DNA of 64,000 nucleotides from Lyophyllum atratum (Eukaryota > Basidiomycota > Agaricomycetes > Agaricales > Lyophyllaceae). The stretch lies in the NCBI GenBank assembly GCA_014905825.1, contig JACGCN010000002.1, forward strand, positions 2,914,001 through 2,978,000, read 5' to 3'. Positions 49,890 to 61,354 of this stretch are shown piece after piece (within the stretch, counting starts at the first letter, position 1; each line of letters starts with the position of its first letter). The notes under the pieces are model-generated. The model saw only the letters and a list, made by a program, of their open reading frames with translations. It made no database searches and was not told the origin of the DNA. The position numbers and the translations under genes were made by a program.

Positions 49890-50422
49890 ATGGCCATGCC
49901 CACAAGCGCACTAATAACGCCCTCCGATGCGGAAGAAAGGACTTCAAATAACTCCAACGACGAGTGGCCCTGCCCAAGGCCCGATCAGGAGGAGGACGCT
50001 GACTGGGATTGGCCCCCTAAAATAGACCCAAGCGTCAGCGACGACTACAATGGCCACGGGCACGGCGCACAAGCTAAGATAGGTTCGCTTCAGCCTCGGC
50101 CGCCCATTCTGCCGCGTCACTGACCCAGAGGTATATAGACTTCATCTCACATATCATCGCGCATGCGCCAGCACCGGGGTGCGGATTCTGCGACGTCGAT
50201 TGCGTTTCCACGATCGAGTACGCGATACCTGTGTGGACATTGCAGGTGATGGTACCACGCACGGAGGGTTTCTTCTGGGAAGAATATGGCAATGCTGCTA
50301 GGTACCCTGATGGTGTGGGACATATCTGTTTGCGCTGTTATCGAAGGGTGCTTCAGGAGCAGCTGGAACGCCCACAGTGGGGCAACTCTATCGGTATTAA
50401 TGGATGGGAGTCAGTAGAGTAG
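49890..50422 (+). CDS. Small Cys-rich hypothetical protein
   Basis: The ATG at 49890 gives MAMPTSALITPSDAEERTSN followed by an acidic Trp-containing stretch (EDADWDWPPKIDPS). A second part reads RYIDFISHIIAHAPAPGCGF, CDVDCVSTIEYAIPVWTLQV, then EGFFWEEYGNAARYPDGVGH, ICLRCYRRVLQEQLERPQWG and GWESVE before the stop at 50422. C-x2-C-x3-C and a later C-x2-C suggest a small metal-binding module. The junction between the parts (around 50083-50130) is unresolved: a GTTCGC donor with a CCCAG acceptor does not keep the frame, whereas an earlier donor (GTCAGC near 50033) would. I do not recognise the family. Confidence 0.4.
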
Positions 50423-50845
50423 TCCTGAATGTAGTCGTGACATATATAGGCCGGTGATTCGTTCTCGTCGTTCGTCTGCGTATCCACGGGAGGTCCCTAG
50501 ACTTCAGATGGATAACGCGATGCCAATAATACAGCGGTCATGATGTTTGCATTGTCCTGCTAGCTATTTAAACAGCAGACAGCACTCTAATAAACGCAGA
50601 TGAGAACAGTTTAATACATGGTCATTACGTAGGTCGTGAAAAGTACCAGCTCGAAAGTCTGTATGGCATCTGTGAGCCAAGGTTAAGGAACATATCAGCC
50701 CCTGAATTGTATAAGCAACGGATATAGGTGTCTACACTCAGAATTATCAGTATAAGAAACAATAGCAACATATGCAAACGTGCTTGACCTCCTGATCTTT
50801 GAGCAAATCAATGACAAGAGTAGCATCGCTTGGGGACTCCAAAGC
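50423..50845. other. Convergent 3' spacer before TAF11
   Basis: About 420 bp, no exon seen; presumably the 3' UTRs of the small protein gene and of TAF11. Confidence 0.45.
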
Positions 50846-52120
50846 TTATCGTACAAAGAGCTTCTTCGACCTCAAGGGCCGTGCGGCACCCACGCGGCCC
50901 GTTTCATCCTGGTATATCCTGTACGCCTCTCGTAGGTGGTCTGGTGACAGAGGGCCGGTCTCCCCCCGCCGCTTTTGGACTGCACGAGCTAGAAAAGGTA
51001 AACCGTTAGAACAACCAGAAGGGGAAAGGGAAGAGAGGGGTGACGGACCCTTCTCCACGATTTCGCCGACAAAAACTTTCGAAAATCCTGCTACAATCTG
51101 GGCCACAGGTTGCGAGACTTGTTGACCGATGGTCTGTTGGATGACCTGATAATGCGCGCGCGAAGTGAGCAATAGGAAGCAGTGCTGACTCGAATCAACG
51201 TACCTTCCGAACTGCTTGCTTCGGTAGCGCATGTCTTCGATATGCTTCAAAGCGCTCATATTGCGCTGGATTGAAATTGTCCATTAGAACCCTATACGAA
51301 AGCATTCAGAATGATCCACCTGCGCCAAGTCCTACACTACGCACTTGAGGTTATCCTTTGACTGGCTCTGCCACGAGAGTTGGGCTGAATAATCATCATC
51401 TGCCATCGCGGGCAGAGCTTCCTCCTCGCCATCACCTTCGTCTTCACCCGTTCCAGGCGGCCGAGAAAGTGGTGTTGCACCTGTCCCAATTGCACCTGCT
51501 CCAGCAGGTAGAATGGGCCCTGCGGCTCCAGAGAGGCTAAGAAGCCCTGCTGTATTCAGAGAAGGCATCGCAGACCCAGACGCTGATCCAGACCCCGACG
51601 CAGACCCGGAAGGCATGGCGTAGTTCAAGGAGCCCATAGCAGGCGTCGCGGATCCACCTCCATTCACACTATACGATGTAGCAGCTGCCTGTGTCGGCTG
51701 TCCTTGTGAGTTTGTGATTGTGGAGGCATACGCAGTCGATGTTGAAGAGTTTATAGCCGTAGTCCCAGTCCCAGTCCCGTTTCCATTTCCATTTCCACTC
51801 CCGCTCGCAACAGGCCCCCCCGCCCCCGCTTGTGTCTGTCCCGGCATGGCCCAATGTACGTGGGGAAATTGTGGCGACGAGAAAGCAGGGCTTGCTGTAC
51901 CGACTCGATTCTCCTGTGGCGACATCCTGGGCGTTGTTGTGCCCACCCCCGCCGCCCCACCGCGCGGCTTCCGACCGCGTTTCGCACCTGTTAGGGCGCC
52001 CCTCGGTCGTCCGCGAGTAGCTGGAGTTGGCGTAGAGAATGCATTATATCCTGGTGTATCTGGCGTAGGACTCTGGGCAGAGAATGCGCCAGGATTGAAT
52101 GGGGTCGTTGGTGCATTCAT
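50846..52120 (-). CDS. TAF11: TAF11, TFIID subunit with TAFII28 histone-fold domain
   Basis: TAF11 pairs with TAF13 through a histone fold inside TFIID, the RNA polymerase II initiation factor. The ATG at 52120 gives [20 protein letters not shown] and a long Gly/Ser/Thr/Pro-rich N-terminus with an AT-hook-like RGRPRG (near residue 36) and GRKPRG. Exon 1 ends SQSKDNLK before a GTGCGT donor. The next exon reads [29 protein letters not shown], then [32 protein letters not shown], then [40 protein letters not shown], and SKKLFVR with TAA at 50846. The domain is complete and highly conserved. It is followed by an F-box gene on the other strand about 155 bp away. Confidence 0.94.
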
Positions 52121-52275
52121 GGTGGTATGAGAGAGACGATGTCACGTGCGAATCCCAATGGTCCTCGATGAGTCGATCAAGTTATCAACTCCAACTCCCA
52201 CTGCCAGATCCTTGAAGATCCTTGATCACAACTTTCATTGTCTGCTCCACCACAGCGCTGACTTCTGCTCACATC

Positions 52276-53872
52276 ATGAAGAAGTTTGGGCTCCTTGAGT
52301 GTCCTGAAGATTTACACCTAGAAATACTGGCCCACCTGGATCTATCTGATGTACTGACTGTTCTCCGCGCAAGTATGTTTCTCTTCACCAGGTACCCATA
52401 TCCTAATCATGCATCATAACTCTTAGCTATGTTCATCGTTTCGGAAACTGGGGGAAAATCGGGTACTCTGGATAAGTCTTTTAGAGCGCACTGAGGCTCG
52501 CAGGCCCATTGCATGTCCCCGCGGGACCGATCTGAGAAAACTTGATATGCAAGCTTTACGAACTATCGCTCGCCGGACCGATCAGCTTGAACAGAATTGG
52601 AGCCGACAGAGTCCCCGTGTTACGGGGAGCGTCAAAATACCGATGAGCAAGCGTTGGCGTCAAACTTTAATGCTTGCTACTATACCTGGGACGTCCCTGA
52701 TCATCAACTGTGCTTCTAAAATTGACGAGGACGTCTTGCTTTTATGCTCCTTCGACGACCGACGAATACGGACAAAGATTCACTCTATGGGCACACTCCA
52801 CGGTTACGCATCTTACGACGATAACGGCAGGTTTCTCATCGCTATCACTGCTAGACCGTCGCGAGGTTTCCCCGAGGAGTGCGTCCGTTACCTCTGCTCC
52901 ACCTTGCCTCTGACACCGATAGCTCTGTCGCAGTCAATACTTGTGCATATTTTCAATAACATACGAATGGTGTCAAACACCAGAGATACAAAAAGTCTAT
53001 CAAACGTCAGTTGCCGAATATTCGGATCTAGCATGGAAGATGTTTCTGTACAAGGATGTCCTTTTCTACATGTGGGAGAGCCTAATCGGCAGGCACGAGA
53101 TTCGCGCTTTCAACTACAACACCAATAAGCAGGTTGTTATTCCCCTCGGACACGATATACGCTGGGTCTGGGTAAGACTCGTTCTCTGAAAGGCTCGTGG
53201 CGTGCTATTAATTTTTACGGATTGAAGGCTGATGGCCCACCATGTTGCACCATCTCTGAAGGCATTCCTGTTATAACGTACGCCTTTGGGAAAACTTATG
53301 GCGTCTACCGGTGCCCAATAGAGCTCTTTCCTGGGTCGACTACGCCAACGCAGGAAAGGCTCCCACTCCACGACCTTGAATGTGTGAACGAGGTTGACTC
53401 TCCCGTGCTGCCGAGGCCCGACTCGCTCTACCTGTACCCTGCAGCCGAGGACGCCATGCTCTTCCCATCACCTTTGGGCTATCATGTGTTCGTCTATGGA
53501 TATCATATGTCGGAGAGATCGCAAGGACTCGCAAATGGGACTTTCACGGTTGTCGAATTTTTGCCTGCTCATACGAGCGTCTCCGCCAGGGTCGAGCTGC
53601 AAAAAGCATATCATCTGATGGTCCTGTCTCCATCTGGTTCCTATGCATTGCTATCCACCAGCACTGTAGAATCGCACAAGGCAGATGTGGATATCATCCT
53701 CTTGCGATTCATTTCAGAGCCCGCGGACATCGAGGTCCGCCGGATTGCGTTGCCTTCCGAGACCTGCAGCGATCTTCGGACTGCCTCGGTTCTCATTGAC
53801 GAGAGGCTCGGAGTTATCTATATCGATGATATCGGGACCCCAAGCTCTTTGATCGCAGTCCAGTTTACCTGA
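52276..53872 (+). CDS. F-box protein with propeller-like C-terminal region
   Basis: The ATG at 52276 gives MKKFGLLECPEDLHLEILAH, LDLSDVLTVLRA, an F-box start. After the intron ending CTTAG at 52426, the frame continues as CSSFRKLGENRVLWISLLER. The GTATGT donor at 52373 leaves phase 1, while the next exon is phase 0, so either another donor (GTACTG at 52351) is used or one base is off. Later exons carry TLMLATIPGTSLIINCASKI, then IHSMGTLHGYASYDDNGRFL and SRGFPEE, then YKDVLFYMWESLIGRHEIRA, VVIPLGHDIRWV, and in the last exon VFVYGYHMSERSQGLANGTF and IDERLGVIYIDDIGTPSSLI before the TGA at 53870-53872. Repeated short hydrophobic strands suggest a beta-propeller, but no WD signature is clear. Probable SCF receptor. 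Confidence 0.72.
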
Positions 53873-54740
53873 GTCAGTGGAGTCTAGATAATGGTAATAC
53901 ACAGCTCAGTTCTCAGGGAACAGGAGGGCTGCGGTGACGGTCATGGACATTCGTGAAGTCACCGTTGACAAGTTTATATCTATCTCCTTTTGCGTGCATA
54001 TGTGTCTGTCTCTCCACTGCAGAATCAAGTTGTAGTGATCCGATAATGCTTGTCTGCATACTCACCAAATGCCAACGGATTGAGGTTCGGAATGCGATTA
54101 TCCTCTCCGGGCGACACCTGTGTTATCGCACGACTTCGCGGCTTGCTATATTTGTGTGTAGGTAATCCCCTTAGGGCGCCCTTTGTCATCTACAAGCTCA
54201 ATGTAGGGAAAGGGATCTGCACAATTTTTTAGAAACCGCCGCTCGCTGACCCCATTCGTAGTTCTTACGACCTATTTCATTTCTCTGGATCATTTGACGC
54301 TTAGGAAGGCGTCAGGGTATTTATAATCTCGATACCTTTCAGATGCTGGCCATCCCTGGCAGTGGTTCTTCCAGATAACAAATAGGATGTGCTTCATCCT
54401 ATTCTCTCATGCTTTTTGACACAAGTGATAATACTTACTTCATGTCCCTTAAGCCTTTTTGTATCTGAACTGGTAGATAATGCAGCAACAGTGTTGATCC
54501 TTCGCAACTTATGGTCAACCGAGTATTTTCAGTACCCTTATATTATACAGTTCCACTGGTTTCAATTTACACGCCAATTTGCTACTAGTAACGCCTGAGT
54601 CTCCGAAGCATGAAGTTACTTCCAGGCACATTTTGCCTCTTTAGACTTGTTATGTTCTGACACTAATGCCAAATAATGGTTGACCGTTCAGTGCACTGGC
54701 TCGCCATGAAATTTCATAGTCCCCATTGTCCGTCGCGGTT
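53873..54740. other. Intergenic upstream of NUP192
   Basis: About 870 bp, AT-rich in its second half, with only short open frames on the plus strand. It is presumably the NUP192 promoter and the F-box 3' UTR. No RNA gene is recognised. Confidence 0.5.
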
Positions 54741-57700
54741 ATGTCAAGCGAGCTCGCGAAAAGATCTAACCTGGTCGATGTGTACGTGTATATATCTCGT
54801 GTCTACTCTTATATACTAACTTTTGACAGGACATACCAACAACTTCACTCGATACTGTCGGGGCACCATGAGGGCGTGCATCCGGAGCAGATCACAGAGT
54901 ACCTTGAGCCTCGGAAGGCACAGCTCAAACAGCTGTCTCAACCCTTTGGAAGGCCATCGGACGCGTCGCGCAAGAAGATCGAGTCGGGTTCAGTGGTTCT
55001 AGCAGATGGTGTTACCTTGCGAGTCGAGGATCCCGACAAAGAGTTCGTCTTCGCCATTAGCAACAAATTCCAAATCGACGAGGTTCAAGCCCTAGTTTTG
55101 ATGCGCTCATTTCTCTACAACGAAGGCCTACCTGCCACTGCGGAGTCCGCGTCCACGAGTTCTATGGTTGCAGAACTTGTCGAGGCCATCACCCCCTTCT
55201 ACTACTCCGAACGACTCTTTCTCTTCCGTATATTCATCCCACTTTTCCGCGCCCTCGAAAACCCGGAAGACCCCATCTACCCCGTTGCCACCAAATTCTT
55301 GCCTGAACTCATACCAGATGGCCCTGCATTTGCCCAATCACTCATGAGCGAGATTGTGGCGAAGATGAGGGAGAAATTGCCAGATTCGATGAACGGGCAA
55401 CCCAAGGTCGCGTCGCGGTGGGCAAAACAGAATGCCAGGGAGCAGTTGGTGATGTCGGAAGTGCTCTTCTGGGCAATGTGGGGATTCGTACCATGTAGCG
55501 GGCCACTGGTGGAGAAGATCCTCGAGACGGGATATAAAAGGAACCTGGGTAACCTGCAAGAAAACACGAGGTTGCTGCTGGATGAGGAAGGCCAATCTAT
55601 CCTGGATGACCTCATAGCGCTTTGGCAACTCCTTATGGTCGAGGTACTTGAACTCGAGACGATAGGCGACCCCGGTGCGCCTGAGATTACGGAAAACCCA
55701 ACCCAGAGAGACATATACACGTCATCTCCTGACTCGCTCCTGCGGATACACAAGATGGTGTGGGAGCACAGAACGCTACCTCTCCATATCTGCACAACCC
55801 TCGCATGGGCGTTCGTGCTTTCGCGATTCGTGAAGCGGAAAGCGGAACTTAGGGAAATCCCAGATTCGTACCACGCGTTTTTCACGAATATAATGCCTGA
55901 CCGGACGTCACCCAAGGCAGCACACGAGGAGCTGACGGAGATATGCCTGGATGACAGGATGCATTTATTCCGCGGGCTCTCGGGTCTACTGACAAACTCG
56001 CCGCTTTTCGTAACTTCTGCTGCATGGAAGAGGGGATCAACCGTGACGGACCCGAACGCCATCGCATTTCGGTCTGTTCTAAAAGGTGTGTGTTTCTGCC
56101 TAATTTCGCATCTAATTCGACACTGACGCTACGCCGATCAAGGTCTTGTCATTGCACTCGTGGAGCTTGTCCCCGTCGAGGAAATCCCCAACTTTGATGC
56201 CCTCGTCGATGTATGGGTCTCACTGTTTGGGCGCAGCGAGAGCCAGTCCATCGCCGGAATCTGCGCTCAGTACTGGCAGGCCGACTGGCACAACGGTATC
56301 GCGCGTCGCGCCATCTTCGACGTTGCCCGATCACGCTTCCCCGTCCACTTCAAACCCCTCATCCGCCTCCTCCGTGCCATGACTGCCTCCGGTTTCCTTG
56401 ACGACGACACCCTTTCCATCGCTGACCACACCACGGAAAGTGAAAGTGTTTCCGAGGAACGCGAGATCTGCGCTAGCCATGTCTTTTACTATTTCGACAA
56501 GCTTCCCACATTTACCCAGGTCATCCCGCTTAGTGCTTGTACGGGCGCCCATGCTTTGTATGAAAAACAGGATCGCCAAATCCATCCCACCATCACGTAC
56601 ACCAATACGCGGCCTATCAAGCTGCCTGGCGGGAGTATACTCCCCGCACGCTCCACAGGGCGTTGCCTGACTGACGGTGGCGACCCGATCGTCGTCATGT
56701 GGCAGCACGAGCACTCGGGGTGGAAAGTGGTGTTGGAGCTCCTGACGGACTACGTCAACCGTCGGCGGATGCTCTCCGGGCCTGGGGCAGGTGCTGGGGG
56801 TGCGTATCAGGATGTATCGTTTGGGCGGCGGGGAGGCTCGCAAGTGAAGGTGGTCAGACTGGAAGACGTGGGTATAGATCCCGAAGAGATAGGGGACGAG
56901 GAAACAGTCATGCATTGCCTCGACCTTGTGCGAAGTCTCATCCAAGGCAACCCAGCGCAAGCGGAGCAGTTGATGCAGACGTTAGAGGCTGGTGAGCCTG
57001 TCGTAGCTCATACCATGACGGAGGCCCAGCCACCGGACCTTGTGCAGCTTACAACGATGATACTCGAGGACGCGCTGTCGCAGACGGACCCGCGTGCCAG
57101 AGCACAACCCCGCCCTCAGCTCATCACCTCTGCCATGAGCGTGTTATCAGCTTTGCTTGCGCTCCCGAACTACTCCAATAGGGTGTGGCTATATATCCGT
57201 TCCACGACAGCCTTGTTTGGCAATGACCGCATTGCAGGTTTTGCCTCAGGCGCACTGGCGGCTGAACGCGCGACGGGACACTATACCATGACGCTTGCCC
57301 TTCTGCACCTCGTGCAACAGCTGTTCCGTGAGGCAGCTGCGTCCGTGCTGTCTGACAACCCTCGATTGCAGCAACTCAAAGAGGATGTCTTACTCCGTGC
57401 AGCACGTTTCATTCATAACGAAATCTGGGTCGAGCACTTGGGATGGAAGTATACACAGCTAGCGGATCGTTTTGAGATTGGGAGGCGGGTGACGGTGTTC
57501 TATGTCGAAGTTTTAGAGCATGCCCCGCCAGTCTTAGAAGAGCGTCCATTTGCAGCTCTCAGTCAAGCTGTCGTCGATGTTCTCCTGTTCAAGGCGACAA
57601 GCTCAACCATCAACCCCCTAGTGTCATCCATCAATTCTGGTGACCAGAGCCTCAAGAACTTGTACGCGTCCCGTCGGTATGGAGATGCTCGACGCCTCAT

Positions 57701-60700
57701 CTCACTCCTCGAAGCACTTCTACATCTCACCCGGCTTGTCCTGACGTATAAACAAATGTCGGCTGATGCATCACGGCCATGTCTTCTCGAACAAGCTCTA
57801 TGCGCGCGCATCTCCTGCGGACTATCTGTACATGCCTCCACGCGGACAAAAGTCGACCCGATCGATGTATTGGCCCAATACGTCAAGGAACGGGATGCGG
57901 GCACCACCGTCCCCGTCGAGGCCGTGCGTGTTTTGTACGCACTCTGCGCCTCACTATCTATGTCGCAGCCTTCGCCTCCCACCATCATCGGGCACCTCGC
58001 GAATCCGGAAGCGACTGTCGCCGCGTTTGTGCGCATTGTGCAGCACCCGTACGACGACATGACGCTACGCAATGCGGTGTGGAGCTTCATCTCGCTCGGT
58101 GTCGATAAGGAGCCGGCACTGGCGAGTTTGTTCGTGACAGGGAAGTTTAGAGCACCAAATGAAGTGAAGGACAAAGGGAAGGGCAAGGAGAAGGAGAAGG
58201 AGACGGAGGGGAAGGAAGGAGCGGAGAAGGCCAGACTTACAAGCGCGATCGACGTAGCCCGCGATGTCCTGTCGAACTGGCGCGAAATGTGGGACCTCAA
58301 CCCGCATTTGTTGACGTCGGTGTTACGCTTCCTTGATGTTGTGTGGCAGCATGGGCTAGAGCACAAGGCGGCGCTGGAGGCAATTCGGGAGGATGATGAA
58401 TTTTGGGATCAGGTCACGTCGATTGCATGTGAGGAGGTGGGGCCGATGCCGGAGTATCAGACAACAGAGTGTGATATAGTGGATGGGGTGAGGCATTCGA
58501 ACTTGCACGGCGTGGTCGCTGCGCACGCGTACAAGACGGTGGCGAAGTCGCATGCGGTGCAGATCGTGGGTCGGGACATTACAATGCACCTCCAACTGCA
58601 TGGCCGGGCACCCTCGGCGAACAGACCGAAGAGTTTCCTCAAAATGGAGCCCCGCTTCAGATCGCAGGACCAGTTGAACGATCTTGTGTGTGAGGCGGCA
58701 CCGAGCCCATATGACCCCCAAATGTATGACCAGCTCTTGGAGCAGCTCAAGACACACTACCCTGGTCTTACCCTGGAGCAGGTCAGGTCGCAAGAGCCTC
58801 TGGAACAGCGGGAGTTTGGTGACAATTTCGTCTTTTCGGTGGAACTGCTGCGAAGTCGTCTCCGTGCACACGCAAGGACGGGAGATGCCATGGAAGATAA
58901 TACCGACACCGTTGTCGAGAAGCAGGTGCTCTCGATCAACTTGAACTTGTCTTTGGAACATGCACAATCTGCCCTTACGGAGTCGTGGCAGTTCCTATTC
59001 CAGCAGGTCGTTCCATACCTCAGAGGGGATGCCTCCGTTCGACCGATCGTCCTTGCGATCAGCGCAACCGTCTCGTACGACATCGCCAAGGAGGGGAGGT
59101 CTGGTGATATGATGGCAAGGATACATGGCCGGCGACTCTCCTTGCTTCTATCGATGTTGGAGCTGGCGTGGTTCTCATCGTCGGACAAGCCGCCTGAAGT
59201 GGCATCATTCATTGAGTTGGTCAGGAACGTGCATGGGATCACCACCAACGAGGCGCAGCCCCCTGGCAACTCATTCCTTGGGATGGTATCCACTCCATTC
59301 CACCGCACCCTGCTACAGATCACGTATTTCTGTGCACGGCACTGTCGCAGTCTGATACGACGGCCTAAGGTGCTCAATGCGGAGCAGCGATTGAACATTA
59401 CATTCATGGTGGAAGCATCGCTCATCCTTGTCATTGATGCCCTCAAGCTCGTCTTCGAATCAGCGCGTACGAGGGTGGATTCAGAACTCGACCGTGACAT
59501 GGATCTGTTGGTTGCTGTATTTGAGCAATGCACCCATTATGACATCACTCCCTCCTCGGCCTTGTGGTTGGCGCGATGCCAAGAAACGAACATCATTAGA
59601 GAGAGTCTAGATCTATATGCTCACTCTGACCTCGTCGGCCTCTCCGACCTCCCTCTTCTCCTTGCGAGGAAGCAGCCGCTTTACGCCCCTCACCTCTTGC
59701 TCTTCCATATGACATTGGCGAGCAAACCGACTGCAGCCGAACGGCTCGCGAGTGATGGTGTCCTGGCCGCCTACAGCAATAACTTCATCAGTGCTGCAAT
59801 CAGTGCGGGTATGATTGACGTCGTGCTCCCAGAACTTCCTGGTGAACGAAGCCCTGCTCACCGTGCCTATTGCTCCATGCTAGGCATTGTCGCGGCTGTG
59901 ATCTCAGCCCTGGGTCGTTACAACCACTTCTTCGACTCCGAAACCTGTGGGTTTGTCCAGCTGTATGGCGACCAGATAGTCCGGGCATTGAGGTGGACCA
60001 TCGGCGATCCTATCACTTTTGCATTCCTCGAGGAACTCGAGCAGACCGTCCATTTGTTCCAATCCATCGCCCTCAGCGCACCCGCATCCGCAAACACCAA
60101 CCCTGTCATCGATAAAGTCCTTCGGACCTTCTCCGACCACGCCCTACAACTTCTTCAGCAGCTCAATTATGCCATCACTCACCCGATCCATCTGACGAGC
60201 CTCTTTGAGCCTCTCACAGCCGAGGAACGGGCACAGTACGAGAAGGACCCCCCGACGATGGAACCCCGAAGACGGCCCATGATTGCCCACCTCATCCACC
60301 GGCTCTACCAGCTGTCGAGCAACATCATCACGACTCTCATTTCCATCAGCCGCGCTGAATCAGTTCTGCTCGGGCATGAAGACGAGTGGCCTGTCAATGA
60401 GGCTCTCATCGTCCCCGTCAGTCTTTCCGCAGCTGAATTCCTCATCCCTTCCATTTGACTGACTCCGTTACTCCTTTTTTAGCATTCAAAGGTGGTTCTG
60501 GGTGAGCCCGCGTCCATGGGAACACTGCTGGAGCTGGGCAATGCTACGTACGAGCTCCTGCGGGACCTTGTCAATCGGCCGGCGGGCCAAAGCCTCGCGG
60601 GGCCCACGTCGACATCCCCGGTCTCCCACCCTCTCGACGTGCGCGAAGGCATCCTGACGGCTCGGCGGAATCTGGAGGGTGTGTTGGTGTACGCCGTCAC

Positions 60701-61016
60701 GCAGCTCGTCATGTGGTTGTCGAAGCCGGAGTTCGAGGCGCAGCCGGTGCTGGAGGAAGACGTGGACCTGTCGATGCCGGTGGACGTGCAGCGGGTGGAT
60801 GTGGGCAAGGAGCGGAGGCAGCCGCGGAAGTCTTTGACGCTTGGGGAGCGGCTGAGGCGGGGGATGACGGGGGAGATGGCGGCTGATTTGCAGTCGTTGT
60901 TGAACAAGGCGAAGCCTGTTATTGCGAAGAGTGATGCGTTGCTGGGGAGGCAGAGCGTGGATCTGACGCAGGTGCTTTCTAATTTTTTGCATGAGCGGAT
61001 CGCTTTGCCTGCGTAG
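54741..61016 (+). CDS. NUP192: NUP192/NUP205, inner-ring scaffold nucleoporin
   Basis: Large alpha-helical scaffold subunit of the nuclear pore inner ring. Four exons: 54741-54781, 54830-56085, 56143-60416 and 60483-61016, all GT-AG and in phase. The predicted length is 2,034 residues, close to human NUP205 (about 2,010) and longer than yeast Nup192. The N-terminus gives MSSELAKRSNLVDVTYQQLH. Recognisable family segments include EFVFAISNKFQIDEVQALVL, PFYYSERLFLFRIFIPLFRA, LVMSEVLFWAMWGFVPCSGP, YFDKLPTFTQVIPLSACTGA and VVMWQHEHSGWKVVLELLTD. The later part is heat-like helical repeats. A Lys/Glu run (KGKGKEKEKETEGKEGAEKA) near 58170-58230 is a loop. The C-terminus LLGRQSVDLTQVLSNFLHER is typical. 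No defect is seen. Confidence 0.94.
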
Positions 61017-61354
61017 TAGTAGTAGTATATGTGGTTTTTTCCGTCGTGTGTTACCCTGTTTGTAGTGCGTCATTATTAGCATAAAAAGTATTTTATACAG
61101 TTGTACAACAGTCTGTTATCGGAGGATTTAGTCTCCATAGATGTCGTTTTCGGAGAACCCGAGGAACGAGGGTGATCCGAAAACAGGGTCTACGTGATGA
61201 GTAAGCCTGTGTGGCGAGCACTCCTTTTGCTGCTCGCCACGCACATAGTAGCTCACTCATCGCCTGAAAACGGCGTTTCAGTCTCGTTTTGAGTCTTACG
61301 AACAACAACTAGCTTCATAAAAAAATCTCTCTAGCTTCTTAAAAATTTCTGGCC
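61017..61354. other. Hairpin-rich leader of a retroelement (5' region, possible terminal repeat)
   Basis: Between NUP192 and the gag-like ORF. It contains several inverted repeats. GTTTTCGG ... CCGAAAAC encloses about 61150-61190. GTGGCGAGCA (61211-61220) and TGCTCGCCAC (61231-61240) form a perfect 10-bp stem, and outer ATGAGT/ACTCAT extends it with interruptions. CTGAAA/TTTCAG frames GACGGC-like sequence near 61263-61280. Two copies of CTAGCTTC(A/T)TAAAAA lie just before the ATG. Whether this is an LTR cannot be decided because the right end of the element is outside the window. Confidence 0.5.

Noticed and set aside
57563..58366. 267-codon minus-strand ORF
   Set aside because: Lies inside the continuous NUP192 exon on the other strand.
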